A stretch of 9,034 bases of DNA from an uncultured delta proteobacterium (GTDB lineage Bacteria; Myxococcota_A; Polyangia; Polyangiales; Polyangiaceae): positions 1 to 9,034 of the forward strand of contig CAITLX010000657.1 in assembly GCA_903893335.1 (NCBI GenBank), given 5' to 3'. The notes beneath the pieces were generated by a model that ran no database searches, was not told where the DNA came from, and saw only the letters and a program-made list of their open reading frames with translations. Made by a program: the position numbers and the translations under genes. Of this stretch, positions 1-8,061 are shown piece after piece. Position 1 is the first letter of the stretch. The number at the start of each line of letters is the position of its first letter.

Positions 1-255
1 CCACCGCGCTCCATTGCCCGCCCGCGGGGTGCAGCACGCGCCCGGCGCCCGCGCCGCCGCCGAGCGCGCCGCCGACCGCCCACACGTCGCTGCGCGAGGC
101 GCCCCAGACGCCGAGGTAGACAGCGTCGAGCCCCTCGGCCACGACGCGAAGCGTGGGGGGCGAGGTGCCCGCGGGGGGCGCGGCGTCGTCGTCCACGCAG
201 GCAGGCGCGAGCAGCGCGAGCGCGGGGCAGAGCGCCGCGAGGGCGAGGCGGCGCG

Positions 256-259
<4 letters not shown>
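1..259 (-). CDS. Secreted VWG-repeat lipoprotein, N-terminal fragment
   Basis: Partial gene: 86 codons can be read and the 3' part runs off the left edge of the window. Residues 1-20 look like an export signal (MTRR, then an Ala/Leu-rich stretch) ending at APA-C21. This is a possible but imperfect lipobox, with Pro at -2 and Ala instead of Leu at -3. An acidic and Pro-rich linker follows (DDD at 23-25). Residues 51-64 read VWGASRSDVWAVGG. The VWG-x4-DVWAVG pattern is known as one unit of beta-propeller-like repeats common in myxobacterial surface and secreted proteins, so more copies are expected beyond the edge. The ATG overlaps the glmS stop (ATGA) and I see no Shine-Dalgarno sequence in front of it, so it is probably translated by coupling to glmS and shares its transcript. 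The molecular role is unknown. The reading frame and signal peptide are clear; the lipid attachment is an inference. Confidence 0.72.
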
Positions 260-2088
<1,829 letters not shown>

Positions 2089-2096
2089 GGTTCGCG

Positions 2097-2104
2097 TCTC
2101 CCTC
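2097..2104 (-). promoter_or_regulatory. Ribosome binding site of glmS
   Basis: On the minus strand this reads GAGGGAGA and ends 8 bases before the glmS ATG. It is the clearest Shine-Dalgarno match in the window and fixes the MCGIVG start, which must in any case place Cys second for catalysis. Confidence 0.7.
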
Positions 2105-2117
2105 GGCCGGGGAAACT

Positions 2118-2123
2118 ACGTTA
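2118..2123 (-). promoter_or_regulatory. Candidate -10 element for glmS
   Basis: Minus strand TAACGT keeps the three most conserved -10 positions (T, A and final T) and would start a transcript about 20-25 bases before the glmS ATG. It sits in one of the few relatively AT-rich spots of the gap. I see no convincing -35 at 16-18 bases, so this is weak. The same GTAACGT heptamer occurs before the small lipoprotein gene at 7531-7537. Confidence 0.25.
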
Positions 2124-2280
2124 CGGCAGGGGGTGAGTAAAGGTCGCGCGGGGTCGTGACTGGGGTCCGAGCATGCGGCCTCGACGGCTGCTCCGCCGCG
2201 TCGGCGGGGGCGCCTCGTGGCGCGCACGATTGGCGTGAAAGAGGGACATCGCGTAAGGAACGCCCTGGTCACGCCCCGGA
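2124..2280. other. Divergent intergenic region with GC hairpins
   Basis: This is the part of the 192-base glmS/CapA-like gap not covered by the glmS leader. No gene is visible. It must carry the promoter of the CapA-like gene. The best pair I can find is weak: TTGGCG (2230-2235), then TAAGGA (2254-2259) at 18-base spacing. Two hairpins sit side by side. CTCCGCCG (2191-2198) pairs with CGGCGGGG (2202-2209) around a 3-base loop with one G-T wobble. GCGCC (2210-2214) pairs with GGCGC (2219-2223) around TCGT. They could be an operator or insulating structure, or chance products of high GC content. No glmS ribozyme is expected in this type of organism and none is visible. Confidence 0.35.
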
Positions 2281-4554
2281 ATGAGCCGCATGAGCATCAC
2301 CCTCCTCGACGACGATCGCACCCGCGTGGCGGGCTCGCGCCGCGCGTGGGCGCTGGCACCGGTGGTCGCGCTCGCGCTGCTCGTCGGCTGCTCGCGCGCC
2401 TCGCACGACGCCGATCCGCCGCAGCCGCCTGCGCTGTTCCTCGAGGACGCCGCGCAGCGCGAGGCGCTCGCGCGCCAGGCGCTCGTCGTGACCGGTCGGC
2501 TCGTGCAACCCGGCGGCGCGGCGATCGCCGCGGCGACCGTCGTCCTCGGGAGCGCGACGGCGAGCGTCGGCGCAGACGGTCGCTTCCGGCTCACCACCGT
2601 CCGGCGCAACGACTGGCTCACCGCGCAGGGCGCGGGGCTTCGCACGACGCGCTTCGGCGCGTGGCTCGCGCAGCCCGCCGCGGTCGCCTCGGTCGATCTC
2701 GGCGATCTGACCGTCGCCGCGTCGGGCGCCACCCAGCGCGTGCTCTTCGCGGGCGACACCAGCTTCGGCCGACGCTACCTCGACCCGCAGGAGCTCACCG
2801 ATCGCTACCACGTGCCGCCCGACGACCCGAACGCGCTGGTGCGCGTCAGCGACCCGGCGCCCGGCAGCATCGACGTCGTCTCGCGCCTCGCGCCGCTCTT
2901 CGAGACGGCCGACTTTCGGACCCTCAATCTCGAGAGCGCCGTCACCCTCGACCCGGCGACGCCGCACCCGACCAAGGACTACTGCTACTTCACGCTGCCC
3001 GGCTCGCTCTCGGCGCTCGAGCGGCTCGGCGTGACGTTCGTCAACGTCGGCAACAACCACATCTACGACTACCAGCAGGCTGGCATCGTCGACACGCGCG
3101 CTGCGCTCGACGCGCGCGGCGTCTCGTACTCCGGAGCGGGCGCCACGCCCGACGAGGCCTTCACGCCGTGGCGCACGACGCTCGGCGCGCTGCCCCTCTC
3201 GTTTCTCGGCGCGAGCTCGGTCAGCGGCGTCGAGCACCCGATCCACTACAGCGCGTCGGCGACGCAGGGGGGCGCGGCCGACCTCAACGACGACGCCCGG
3301 GTGAGGGCCGCCATCGGCGCCGAGCGCGCGGCGGGGCGATTGCCCGTCGTGCAGGTGCACACGGGCATCGAGTACTCGGTCGCGCCGAGTGACTACACGC
3401 GCACGCGGCTCGACCTGGCGGCGGACGCAGGCGCGCTCGTCGTCGTCGGTCACCACCCGCACGTGGCGCAGGGCTTCGGCGTCCACGGGGGCGTCCTCCA
3501 GCTCTACTCGCTCGGCAACTTCGCCTTCGATCAGGATCGCCACGAGACGATGCTCGGCGCGGTGGCGCTCGTCGACCTCGACGCGCAGCGCGAGCGGCAC
3601 GTCGCGATCTACCCCGTCTACGTCGAGGATTACCGCCCGCGCCTCGCGGTCGGTGCGCCGGCCAACGCGGTGCTGCGCCGCATGGCCGAGCTCTCCGACC
3701 CCTCGGTGGAGCTCGCGCTCGAGCCGGGGCGGCTGCTCGTGTACCGCGCCGGCGAGCGCGCGACGGCGCCCGCCGAGCGCAGCGTGAAGCTCGAGGTGCG
3801 CCTCGGCGCCGACGGCGTCGGCGTGGTCGATCTTCGCTCGACCCTCGCCCTGGGCGAGAGCCTGCTGCGCGTCGAGGCCGCGACCGGGGCCTCGCGCGTG
3901 CGCGGCGGCCGCGACCTGCTGCTGTACGGCACCTTCGAGGACGAGGACGTCGACGAGGACTTCGGCGAGGCCGCGCGTTACGACGTGACGTCGCTCTACA
4001 GCGACGTGTGCGTGTCGCGCGCGCGCAGCGGGATGCAGGGGCTCTGCATGGTGCGCAGCGCGACGAACGTCGCGCCCGCCGTCGTCGCGTTCCGCAACCG
4101 CGTGCGCGTCTGGGGCGACGCGACGAACGCGCCGAACCGCGACCTGACCTTCGTGGGCTACGCGCGCGGCGAGGGCGCCGGTCCGCTCACGGTGCGCATG
4201 ACCTACTACGCGAGCGAGGGCGACGCCGAGTTCGGCGACGAGCAGGTCGCGCAGCTCGCAGGCGGGACGTACGACTGGACGCGCTTCACGTCCGATCTGC
4301 ACCTGCCGCCCGAGACGACCACCCCCGACGACCCGCTGGTGAACCCGCGCGCGATGCGCTTCTTCCTCGAGCAGCGCGCCCCCGAGTCGGGCGAGGGGGT
4401 CGCCGCGTTCGACGACCTCGCGATCGTGAGCTGGGACGAGCCGCTCACCCTCGGCACCTCGCTGCGCACGCCCAACGCCCAGGACTTCCTGCGCGTCGAG
4501 GGCAGCGCGGGCTCGAACGTAGCCGTCACCCTCGCGCTGCGCGCGGGGCGCTAG
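2281..4554 (+). CDS. CapA-family metallophosphatase-like lipoprotein with CBM-like C-terminus
   Basis: 757 residues. The N-terminus has a hydrophobic stretch (about 23-36) ending in lipobox LLVG-C37, so it is probably a lipoprotein exposed in the periplasm or on the surface. Residues about 67-147 resemble a carboxypeptidase-regulatory-like beta-sandwich (VTGRLVQPGG, then GADGRFRLTTV). The core (about 153-415) is a CapA/PGA_cap metallophosphatase-type domain. It shows FAGDTSFGR (156-164), NLESAV (216-221), NVGNNHIYDY (255-264), HTGIEYS (360-366; usually HWGxEY), GHHPHV (390-395) and YSLGNFAFDQ (409-418). All expected metal-site motifs are present, so it should be active. In Bacillus CapA belongs to poly-gamma-glutamate capsule export; in most bacteria the substrate is unknown. 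The C-terminal part (about 547-757, opening YGTFEDED and containing SGMQGLCMVRS) looks like a carbohydrate-binding jelly-roll; this is inferred from pattern only. Met4 (2290), Met1 or GTG 2326 could be the start: the first two fit, but their signal n-region is unusually long and acidic. No capB/capC neighbours are seen. Confidence 0.88.
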   Translation: MSRMSITLLDDDRTRVAGSRRAWALAPVVALALLVGCSRASHDADPPQPPALFLEDAAQREALARQALVVTGRLVQPGGAAIAAATVVLGSATASVGADGRFRLTTVRRNDWLTAQGAGLRTTRFGAWLAQPAAVASVDLGDLTVAASGATQRVLFAGDTSFGRRYLDPQELTDRYHVPPDDPNALVRVSDPAPGSIDVVSRLAPLFETADFRTLNLESAVTLDPATPHPTKDYCYFTLPGSLSALERLGVTFVNVGNNHIYDYQQAGIVDTRAALDARGVSYSGAGATPDEAFTPWRTTLGALPLSFLGASSVSGVEHPIHYSASATQGGAADLNDDARVRAAIGAERAAGRLPVVQVHTGIEYSVAPSDYTRTRLDLAADAGALVVVGHHPHVAQGFGVHGGVLQLYSLGNFAFDQDRHETMLGAVALVDLDAQRERHVAIYPVYVEDYRPRLAVGAPANAVLRRMAELSDPSVELALEPGRLLVYRAGERATAPAERSVKLEVRLGADGVGVVDLRSTLALGESLLRVEAATGASRVRGGRDLLLYGTFEDEDVDEDFGEAARYDVTSLYSDVCVSRARSGMQGLCMVRSATNVAPAVVAFRNRVRVWGDATNAPNRDLTFVGYARGEGAGPLTVRMTYYASEGDAEFGDEQVAQLAGGTYDWTRFTSDLHLPPETTTPDDPLVNPRAMRFFLEQRAPESGEGVAAFDDLAIVSWDEPLTLGTSLRTPNAQDFLRVEGSAGSNVAVTLALRAGR

Positions 4555-4560
4555 CCCCGC
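4543..4560 (+). terminator. Hairpin over the stop codon of the CapA-like gene
   Basis: GCGGGGC (4543-4549) and GCCCCGC (4554-4560) form a perfect 7-base-pair stem around the 4-base loop GCTA, with the TAG stop (4552-4554) lying in the loop and stem edge. There is no T-run after it, so it is not a textbook intrinsic terminator. An overlapping alternative stem, CCGCC (4557-4561) with GGCGG (4569-4573), also exists. It lies in the 33-base gap between convergent genes, where a terminator would be expected. Confidence 0.35.
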
Positions 4561-4581
4561 CGAGCGAAGGCGGTCAGCCCC

Positions 4582-4599
4582 GTCAGGTCAAACCCTGAC
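4582..4599 (-). terminator. Small hairpin over the cysS stop codon
   Basis: GTCAGG (4582-4587) and CCTGAC (4594-4599) form a perfect 6-base-pair stem with a 6-base loop containing the cysS stop. No T-run follows on the minus strand. It may help terminate cysS transcripts, or may be chance. Confidence 0.25.
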
Positions 4600-6126
4600 C
4601 CGCCACTGCGTGCCGTCCTTGCCGTCGGCCAGCTCGACGCCGCTCGCGTCGAGCTCGGCGCGCAGCACGTCGGCGCGCGCGAAGTCCTTGGCGGCGCGAG
4701 CCGCGACGCGCTCGGCGATCTTCGCGGACACGGTCGCGACGTCGAGCCCACGCACGCGCAGCCGGCGCTCGCGCGTGCGCTCGGCGTACGCCTCGGCCGT
4801 CGTGTGCAGCAGCCCGAGCACGTCGAGCGACGAGCGCAGCGCGACCTCGGCGCGCACCGCGAGCGCTCCGCCGACGGCGAGCAGGCGCGCGTCCTTGCGG
4901 CGCTTCTCGAGCGTGTCGCACAGCTCGTTGGAGGCCTTGGCCAGCTCGCCCACGACCGCGAGCGCGACGGGGGTGTTGAGGTCGTCGTCGAGGGCGGCCT
5001 CGACGCGCTTGCGCGCGCCGTCGATGACGCGCGCGAAGGCCGCGAGCTCCTTCGCGCCCGGCTCGACGTCGTCGGCGGACGCCGCCGCGGCGTGCAGCCG
5101 GTCGAGCGTCGCGTACACGTAGTCGACGCGCCGCTCGGCCTCGTCGACGCCGGGGTAGACGACGCGCGTGTCCGTCTTCTCGAGGTCGAACGACAGCGGC
5201 CCTCGGTACTGCACGCTGAGGTAGACCCAGCGCAGCGCCTCGGGGTCGTTCGACTCGTAGATGTCGCAAGGGCGCACGAAGTTGCCGAGCGACTTCGACA
5301 TCTTCTCCTTGTCGACGTTGAGAAAACCGTTGTGCATCCACACGCGCGCGAGCGGGCCCTCGCCCGGGTGCGCCGCCTCGCTCTGCGCGATCTCGTTCTC
5401 GTGGTGGGGGAAGATGAGGTCCATCCCGCCGCCGTGGATGTCGAAGCCGTGGCCGAGGAACTTCGCGCTCATCGCCGAGCACTCGATGTGCCAGCCCGGC
5501 CGCCCCTTGCCCCACGGGCTCGCCCAGCCGAACGCGTCGTCGGTCGAGCAGCCCTTCCACAGGGCGAAATCGAGCGGATCGCGCTTGCTCTCGTTGGCCT
5601 CGACGCGCGCGCCGACCTCGAGCTCGTCGATCTGCCGGCGCGACAGCTTGCCGTAGCCCTCGAAGCTGCGGACCGAGAAGTAGACGTCGCGCGCGCCGCT
5701 CGGCATCTCGGCGACGTAGGCGCTGCCGTTGGCGACGAGCGTCGCGACGAGCGCGACGATCTCGGGGATGGTCTCGCTGACCTTCGGCTCGTGCGTCGGC
5801 GCGGCGCAGCCGAGCGCGCGCATGTCGGCCTGGTAGATGGGGGCCATGCGTGCCGACAGCGCGAGCGGCTCCTCGCCGCGCTCGCGCGCGCGCTCGACGA
5901 TCTTGTCGTCGACGTCGGTGAGGTTGCGCACGTACGTGACGCGGTTGCCCTTCGCGGCCAGGTGCCGCACCAGCACGTCGAACACGACCGCGGGGCGCGC
6001 GTTGCCGGCGTGGGCGATGTCGTAGACGGTCGGCCCGCAGACGTAGACGCGGGCCTCGCCCGGCACCTTCGCGACGAACGGCTCGACGCTGCGGGTCAGC
6101 GTATTGTACAGATGAAGCGAAGACAT
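4588..6126 (-). CDS. cysS: Cysteinyl-tRNA synthetase
   Basis: Cytoplasmic class I aminoacyl-tRNA synthetase attaching cysteine to tRNA-Cys with ATP. At 512 residues it is longer than E. coli CysS (461). The extra length includes a segment around 318-333 (TDTRVVYPGVDEAERR) after the KMSKS region. The catalytic domain carries CGPTVYD (30-36) and a HIGH-type motif HAGN (39-42). It also has NLTDVDDKI (68-76), DPLDFALWK (183-191), GRPGWHIECSAMS (208-220), IHGGGMDLIFPHHENEIAQ (230-248) and KMSKS (275-279). The zinc ligands C30, C216, H241 and E245 are all present. A helical domain (about 340-440) and a C-terminal anticodon-recognition part (about 460-512, ending GTQWRVRV) complete the protein. It is convergent with the CapA-like gene and divergent from the alkyltransferase gene, whose ATG overlaps this ATG by two bases. 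No Shine-Dalgarno sequence is seen; the promoter predicts an almost leaderless mRNA. Confidence 0.98.
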   Translation of the reverse strand: MSSLHLYNTLTRSVEPFVAKVPGEARVYVCGPTVYDIAHAGNARPAVVFDVLVRHLAAKGNRVTYVRNLTDVDDKIVERARERGEEPLALSARMAPIYQADMRALGCAAPTHEPKVSETIPEIVALVATLVANGSAYVAEMPSGARDVYFSVRSFEGYGKLSRRQIDELEVGARVEANESKRDPLDFALWKGCSTDDAFGWASPWGKGRPGWHIECSAMSAKFLGHGFDIHGGGMDLIFPHHENEIAQSEAAHPGEGPLARVWMHNGFLNVDKEKMSKSLGNFVRPCDIYESNDPEALRWVYLSVQYRGPLSFDLEKTDTRVVYPGVDEAERRVDYVYATLDRLHAAAASADDVEPGAKELAAFARVIDGARKRVEAALDDDLNTPVALAVVGELAKASNELCDTLEKRRKDARLLAVGGALAVRAEVALRSSLDVLGLLHTTAEAYAERTRERRLRVRGLDVATVSAKIAERVAARAAKDFARADVLRAELDASGVELADGKDGTQWRVRV

Positions 6127-6682
6127 GCGTGAGCGGGGGTATAGCGGCGCGCGCTCCGCGTGTCATCCGAGCTGGACCGAGCGCCTGGTCCACTCGAAGC
6201 TCTCGACGCCCGCGGGGGCCTTCGAGGTCGTCTGCGCCGCCGACGTCGTGGTCTTCGCCGCCTTCGCGCGCGGGCGCGACGGCGTACGCGAGCGCGACGC
6301 CTACCTGGCGCGCGCCTGGCCCGGCGCGACCTGCGAGGCCGGCGCGCTGCCGGGCTCGGTCGCGCGCGCGTTCGGCAAGTACTTCGAGGGCAAGCACGCG
6401 GCGCTCGACGGCCTCGAGATCGCCGTGTGCGGCACCGCCTTCGAGCGTCAGGTGTGGGGCTGCCTGCGCACGGTCGCGGTCGGCTCGACCACGACGTACG
6501 GCGCGGTCGCGAGCGCGGTCGGTCGCCCGACGGCGGCGCGCGCGGTCGGCGGCGCCACGCACCGCAACCCCGTCGCGCTCGTGGTGCCCTGCCACCGCGT
6601 CGTCGGCTCGCGCGGCGCGCTCGTCGGCTACGCGGGTGGCCTCGGCAAGAAGGCCTGGCTGCTCGGGCACGAGCGCGGCTGA
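6125..6682 (+). CDS. ogt: O6-alkylguanine-DNA alkyltransferase (methylated-DNA-protein-cysteine methyltransferase)
   Basis: Suicide DNA-repair protein that moves the alkyl group from O6-alkylguanine to its own cysteine. It has 185 residues and no Ada-type regulatory domain, so Ogt-like. The N-terminal ribonuclease-H-like domain (about 22-100) is weakly conserved, as usual. The DNA-binding and active-site domain shows GTAFERQVW (103-111), TTTYGAVA (122-129) and GRPTAARAVG (133-142). Arg139 is the probable base-flipping finger, NP is at 148-149, and PCHRVV (155-160) carries nucleophile Cys156. GALVGYAGGL follows at 164-173 and KKAWLLGHE at 175-183. The ATG at 6125 is the only ATG start before the conserved region. 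It adds about 20 non-conserved residues and overlaps the divergent cysS ATG, so a non-ATG start near CTG 6185 cannot be excluded. Its promoter would have to lie within the cysS 5' coding region; TATTGT (6102-6107) is a weak -10 candidate. A 40-base gap separates it from the convergent rhomboid gene. Confidence 0.93.
   Translation: MRERGYSGARSACHPSWTERLVHSKLSTPAGAFEVVCAADVVVFAAFARGRDGVRERDAYLARAWPGATCEAGALPGSVARAFGKYFEGKHAALDGLEIAVCGTAFERQVWGCLRTVAVGSTTTYGAVASAVGRPTAARAVGGATHRNPVALVVPCHRVVGSRGALVGYAGGLGKKAWLLGHERG
6138..6166 (-). promoter_or_regulatory. Sigma-70-like promoter of cysS, inside the ogt coding start
   Basis: On the minus strand the -35 is ATGACA (6166-6161, 5 of 6 to TTGACA). A spacer of exactly 17 bases (6160-6144) leads to the -10 TATACC (6143-6138, 4 of 6 to TATAAT). 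Transcription would begin near 6131, only about five bases before the cysS ATG, giving a near-leaderless message. That agrees with the lack of a Shine-Dalgarno sequence. The elements overlap codons 5-7 and 13-14 of the divergent alkyltransferase gene. Confidence 0.5.
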
Positions 6683-6722
6683 CCCTCTCCGGGCGCGTTC
6701 CCCGACGACCTCGCGGCGGCGT

Positions 6723-7475
6723 TCAGCTCCAGGGATCGCGCCGGCCGCTGGGGCGCCGCGCAGGGGCTTGCCAGCCGCCCCATCGCTCGGCGGTGACGAG
6801 CGTTCGCCCGAGCGTGAAGGGTTTGACGAGCAAGAGCCCGGCGACGAACCCGCCGATGTGCGCGAAGAACGCGACGCCCCCCGCGCCGTGGCGCATCGAC
6901 GCGAGCGACGACACGCCGCTCAGCAGGTTGAGCACGAAGAACTCGAGGATGACGAACCACGCCGGCAGGTCGAAGAACAGCCCGTAGGCGAACCAGAAGA
7001 GCGGCACGGGGTTGACCACCGTGATGGGCGAGCGCGGGTAGAGCGCCATGTACGCGCCGAGCACCGCGGCGATCGCGCCCGAGGCGCCCACCATCGGCAC
7101 CGGCGAGGTCGGGTCGACGGCCATCTGCACGAGCGCGGCGGCCACGCCGCCGAGCAGGTAAAAGAGCAGGTAGCGGCGGTGCCCGACGGCGTCCTCGACG
7201 TTGTCGCCGAAGATCCAGAGGTAGAGCATGTTGCCGCCGAGGTGGCCGAGGCCCCCGTGCAGGAACATCGCCGAGACGATGTGCGTCGACTCGACGAGCG
7301 GGTCGCGCACCAGCTCGCGCGGCACGAAGCCGTACGCCTCGGCGACCGTCTGCGCGGGGACGCCGGCCTCGTCGAGCGCCATCTGCCAGACGAAGACCGC
7401 GACGTTGGCCGCGATGAGCAGGTAGTTGACGACCGGCACGGAGCGGGTCGGCAGCCGATCGCGGACCGGGAACAT
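6723..7475 (-). CDS. Rhomboid-family intramembrane serine protease
   Basis: Multi-pass inner-membrane protease that cleaves transmembrane substrates. With the ATG at 7475 it has 250 residues and starts MFPVRDRLPTRSVPVVNYLL, a typical N-terminus for bacterial rhomboids of this group. The open frame continues upstream to a GTG at 7574, but those 33 residues are Arg/Pro-rich and unlike the family. Membrane segments are visible near 14-32, 66-90, 101-120, 126-146, 155-185 and 200-217. HGGLGHLGGNM (73-83) supplies the oxyanion-side His and Asn82. GASG (130-133) holds nucleophile Ser132 and AHIGG (205-209) holds catalytic His206, so the dyad is intact. The loop between them (about 160-200) is long, and the polar C-terminal tail (about 221-250) is rich in Arg and Trp. 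No Shine-Dalgarno sequence is evident. The physiological substrate cannot be read from the context. It is convergent with ogt and divergent from the small lipoprotein gene. Confidence 0.93.
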   Translation of the reverse strand: MFPVRDRLPTRSVPVVNYLLIAANVAVFVWQMALDEAGVPAQTVAEAYGFVPRELVRDPLVESTHIVSAMFLHGGLGHLGGNMLYLWIFGDNVEDAVGHRRYLLFYLLGGVAAALVQMAVDPTSPVPMVGASGAIAAVLGAYMALYPRSPITVVNPVPLFWFAYGLFFDLPAWFVILEFFVLNLLSGVSSLASMRHGAGGVAFFAHIGGFVAGLLLVKPFTLGRTLVTAERWGGWQAPARRPSGRRDPWS

Positions 7476-7531
7476 GCGAAGGCCAAGGTAGAGCGGCGGG
7501 GGCCGGGGCGCCACCCGAGGCGACGGACCGC

Positions 7532-7537
7532 CCCTGC
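7532..7537 (+). promoter_or_regulatory. Candidate -10 element of the lipoprotein-MlaE operon
   Basis: TAACGT, followed 20 bases later by the ATG at 7558, lies in the 82-base divergent gap with the rhomboid gene. It keeps the T, A and final T of the -10 consensus, but no good -35 is visible. The heptamer GTAACGT is shared with the glmS upstream region. Confidence 0.22.
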
Positions 7538-7557
7538 GTGGTAACGTCCGCGCGACC

Positions 7558-8061
7558 ATGCGCGGCTTCGCCACGGCTCTCGCCCTCTCGCTCCTCGCGG
7601 CCTGCTCGGGCGCACGCCTCGAGGGCGGCGTCTACCGCGCCGCAGGCGTCGCGTTCCGCGTCGGCGAGGTGCCCGCTTCCTGGCGCGCCCTCGACGTCTC
7701 GGGCGCTCGCGTCGCGTTCCGCGACGACGCAGCCGGCGCGACGACCTTCGTCAACGCGCGCTGCGGCGAGCCGGGCGACGACGCGCCGCTCGTCGCTCTG
7801 ACCCAGCACCTCTTCTTCCTGCTCACCGATCGCCAGGTCGACGAGCAGGGCGTGGTGCCCTTCGACGGGCGCGAGGCGCTGCACACGCGCATGCGCGCGC
7901 GGCTCGACGGCGTGCCGAAGGCCTACGACGTCTACGTCCTGAAGAAGGATGGCTGCGTCTACGACCTCGTGCAGATCGCCGAGCCCGAGCGCGCCGAGCG
8001 GGCACGGCCCGCGTTCGAGGCGTTCGCCCGCGGCTTCCGGGCGCTGGGGGACGAGAAGTGA
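7558..8061 (+). CDS. Small lipoprotein of unknown function, upstream of mlaE
   Basis: 167 residues. A short signal peptide (MRGFATALALS) ends in a perfect lipobox LLAA-C16 (lipobox residues 13-16), so it should be lipid-anchored in the inner or outer membrane and face the periplasm. Mature Cys69 (NARCGEPGDD) and Cys133 (KKDGCVYD) could form a disulfide. The remainder is a small mixed alpha/beta domain. Pieces such as YRAAGVAFRVGEVPASW, then a helix-like LVALTQHLFFLL, then REALHTRMRARLDG and AYDVYVLKKDGCVYDLV resemble the PsbP/Mog1-like layout. That resemblance is a fold guess, not a recognised family. Its TGA overlaps the GTG of the MlaE gene (GTGA), so the two are almost certainly co-translated and may work together in phospholipid transport. 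No Shine-Dalgarno sequence is visible before the ATG. Existence of the gene is well supported; its function is not known. Confidence 0.82.
   Translation: MRGFATALALSLLAACSGARLEGGVYRAAGVAFRVGEVPASWRALDVSGARVAFRDDAAGATTFVNARCGEPGDDAPLVALTQHLFFLLTDRQVDEQGVVPFDGREALHTRMRARLDGVPKAYDVYVLKKDGCVYDLVQIAEPERAERARPAFEAFARGFRALGDEK

Noticed and set aside
2089..2280. A glmS-type ribozyme or other riboswitch before glmS
   Set aside because: The likely leader is too short and the glmS ribozyme is known mainly from Gram-positive bacteria; no matching core is visible.
2269..4302. 677-codon open frame on the minus strand opposite the CapA-like gene
   Set aside because: Low-complexity RRA/HA-rich translation and no motif; the opposite strand holds a clear metallophosphatase family sequence.
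4583..6670. 695-codon minus-strand frame spanning cysS and antisense to ogt
   Set aside because: It is the wrong frame across two genes that both have complete family motifs in other frames; the Arg-rich composition is typical of a shadow.
6129..7544. 471-codon plus-strand frame across ogt and the rhomboid gene
   Set aside because: Out of frame with ogt and antisense to the rhomboid gene; no recognisable domain.
6628..7884. 418-codon minus-strand frame over the rhomboid and lipoprotein genes
   Set aside because: Different frame from the rhomboid gene and antisense to the lipoprotein gene; composition is Arg/Ala-rich.
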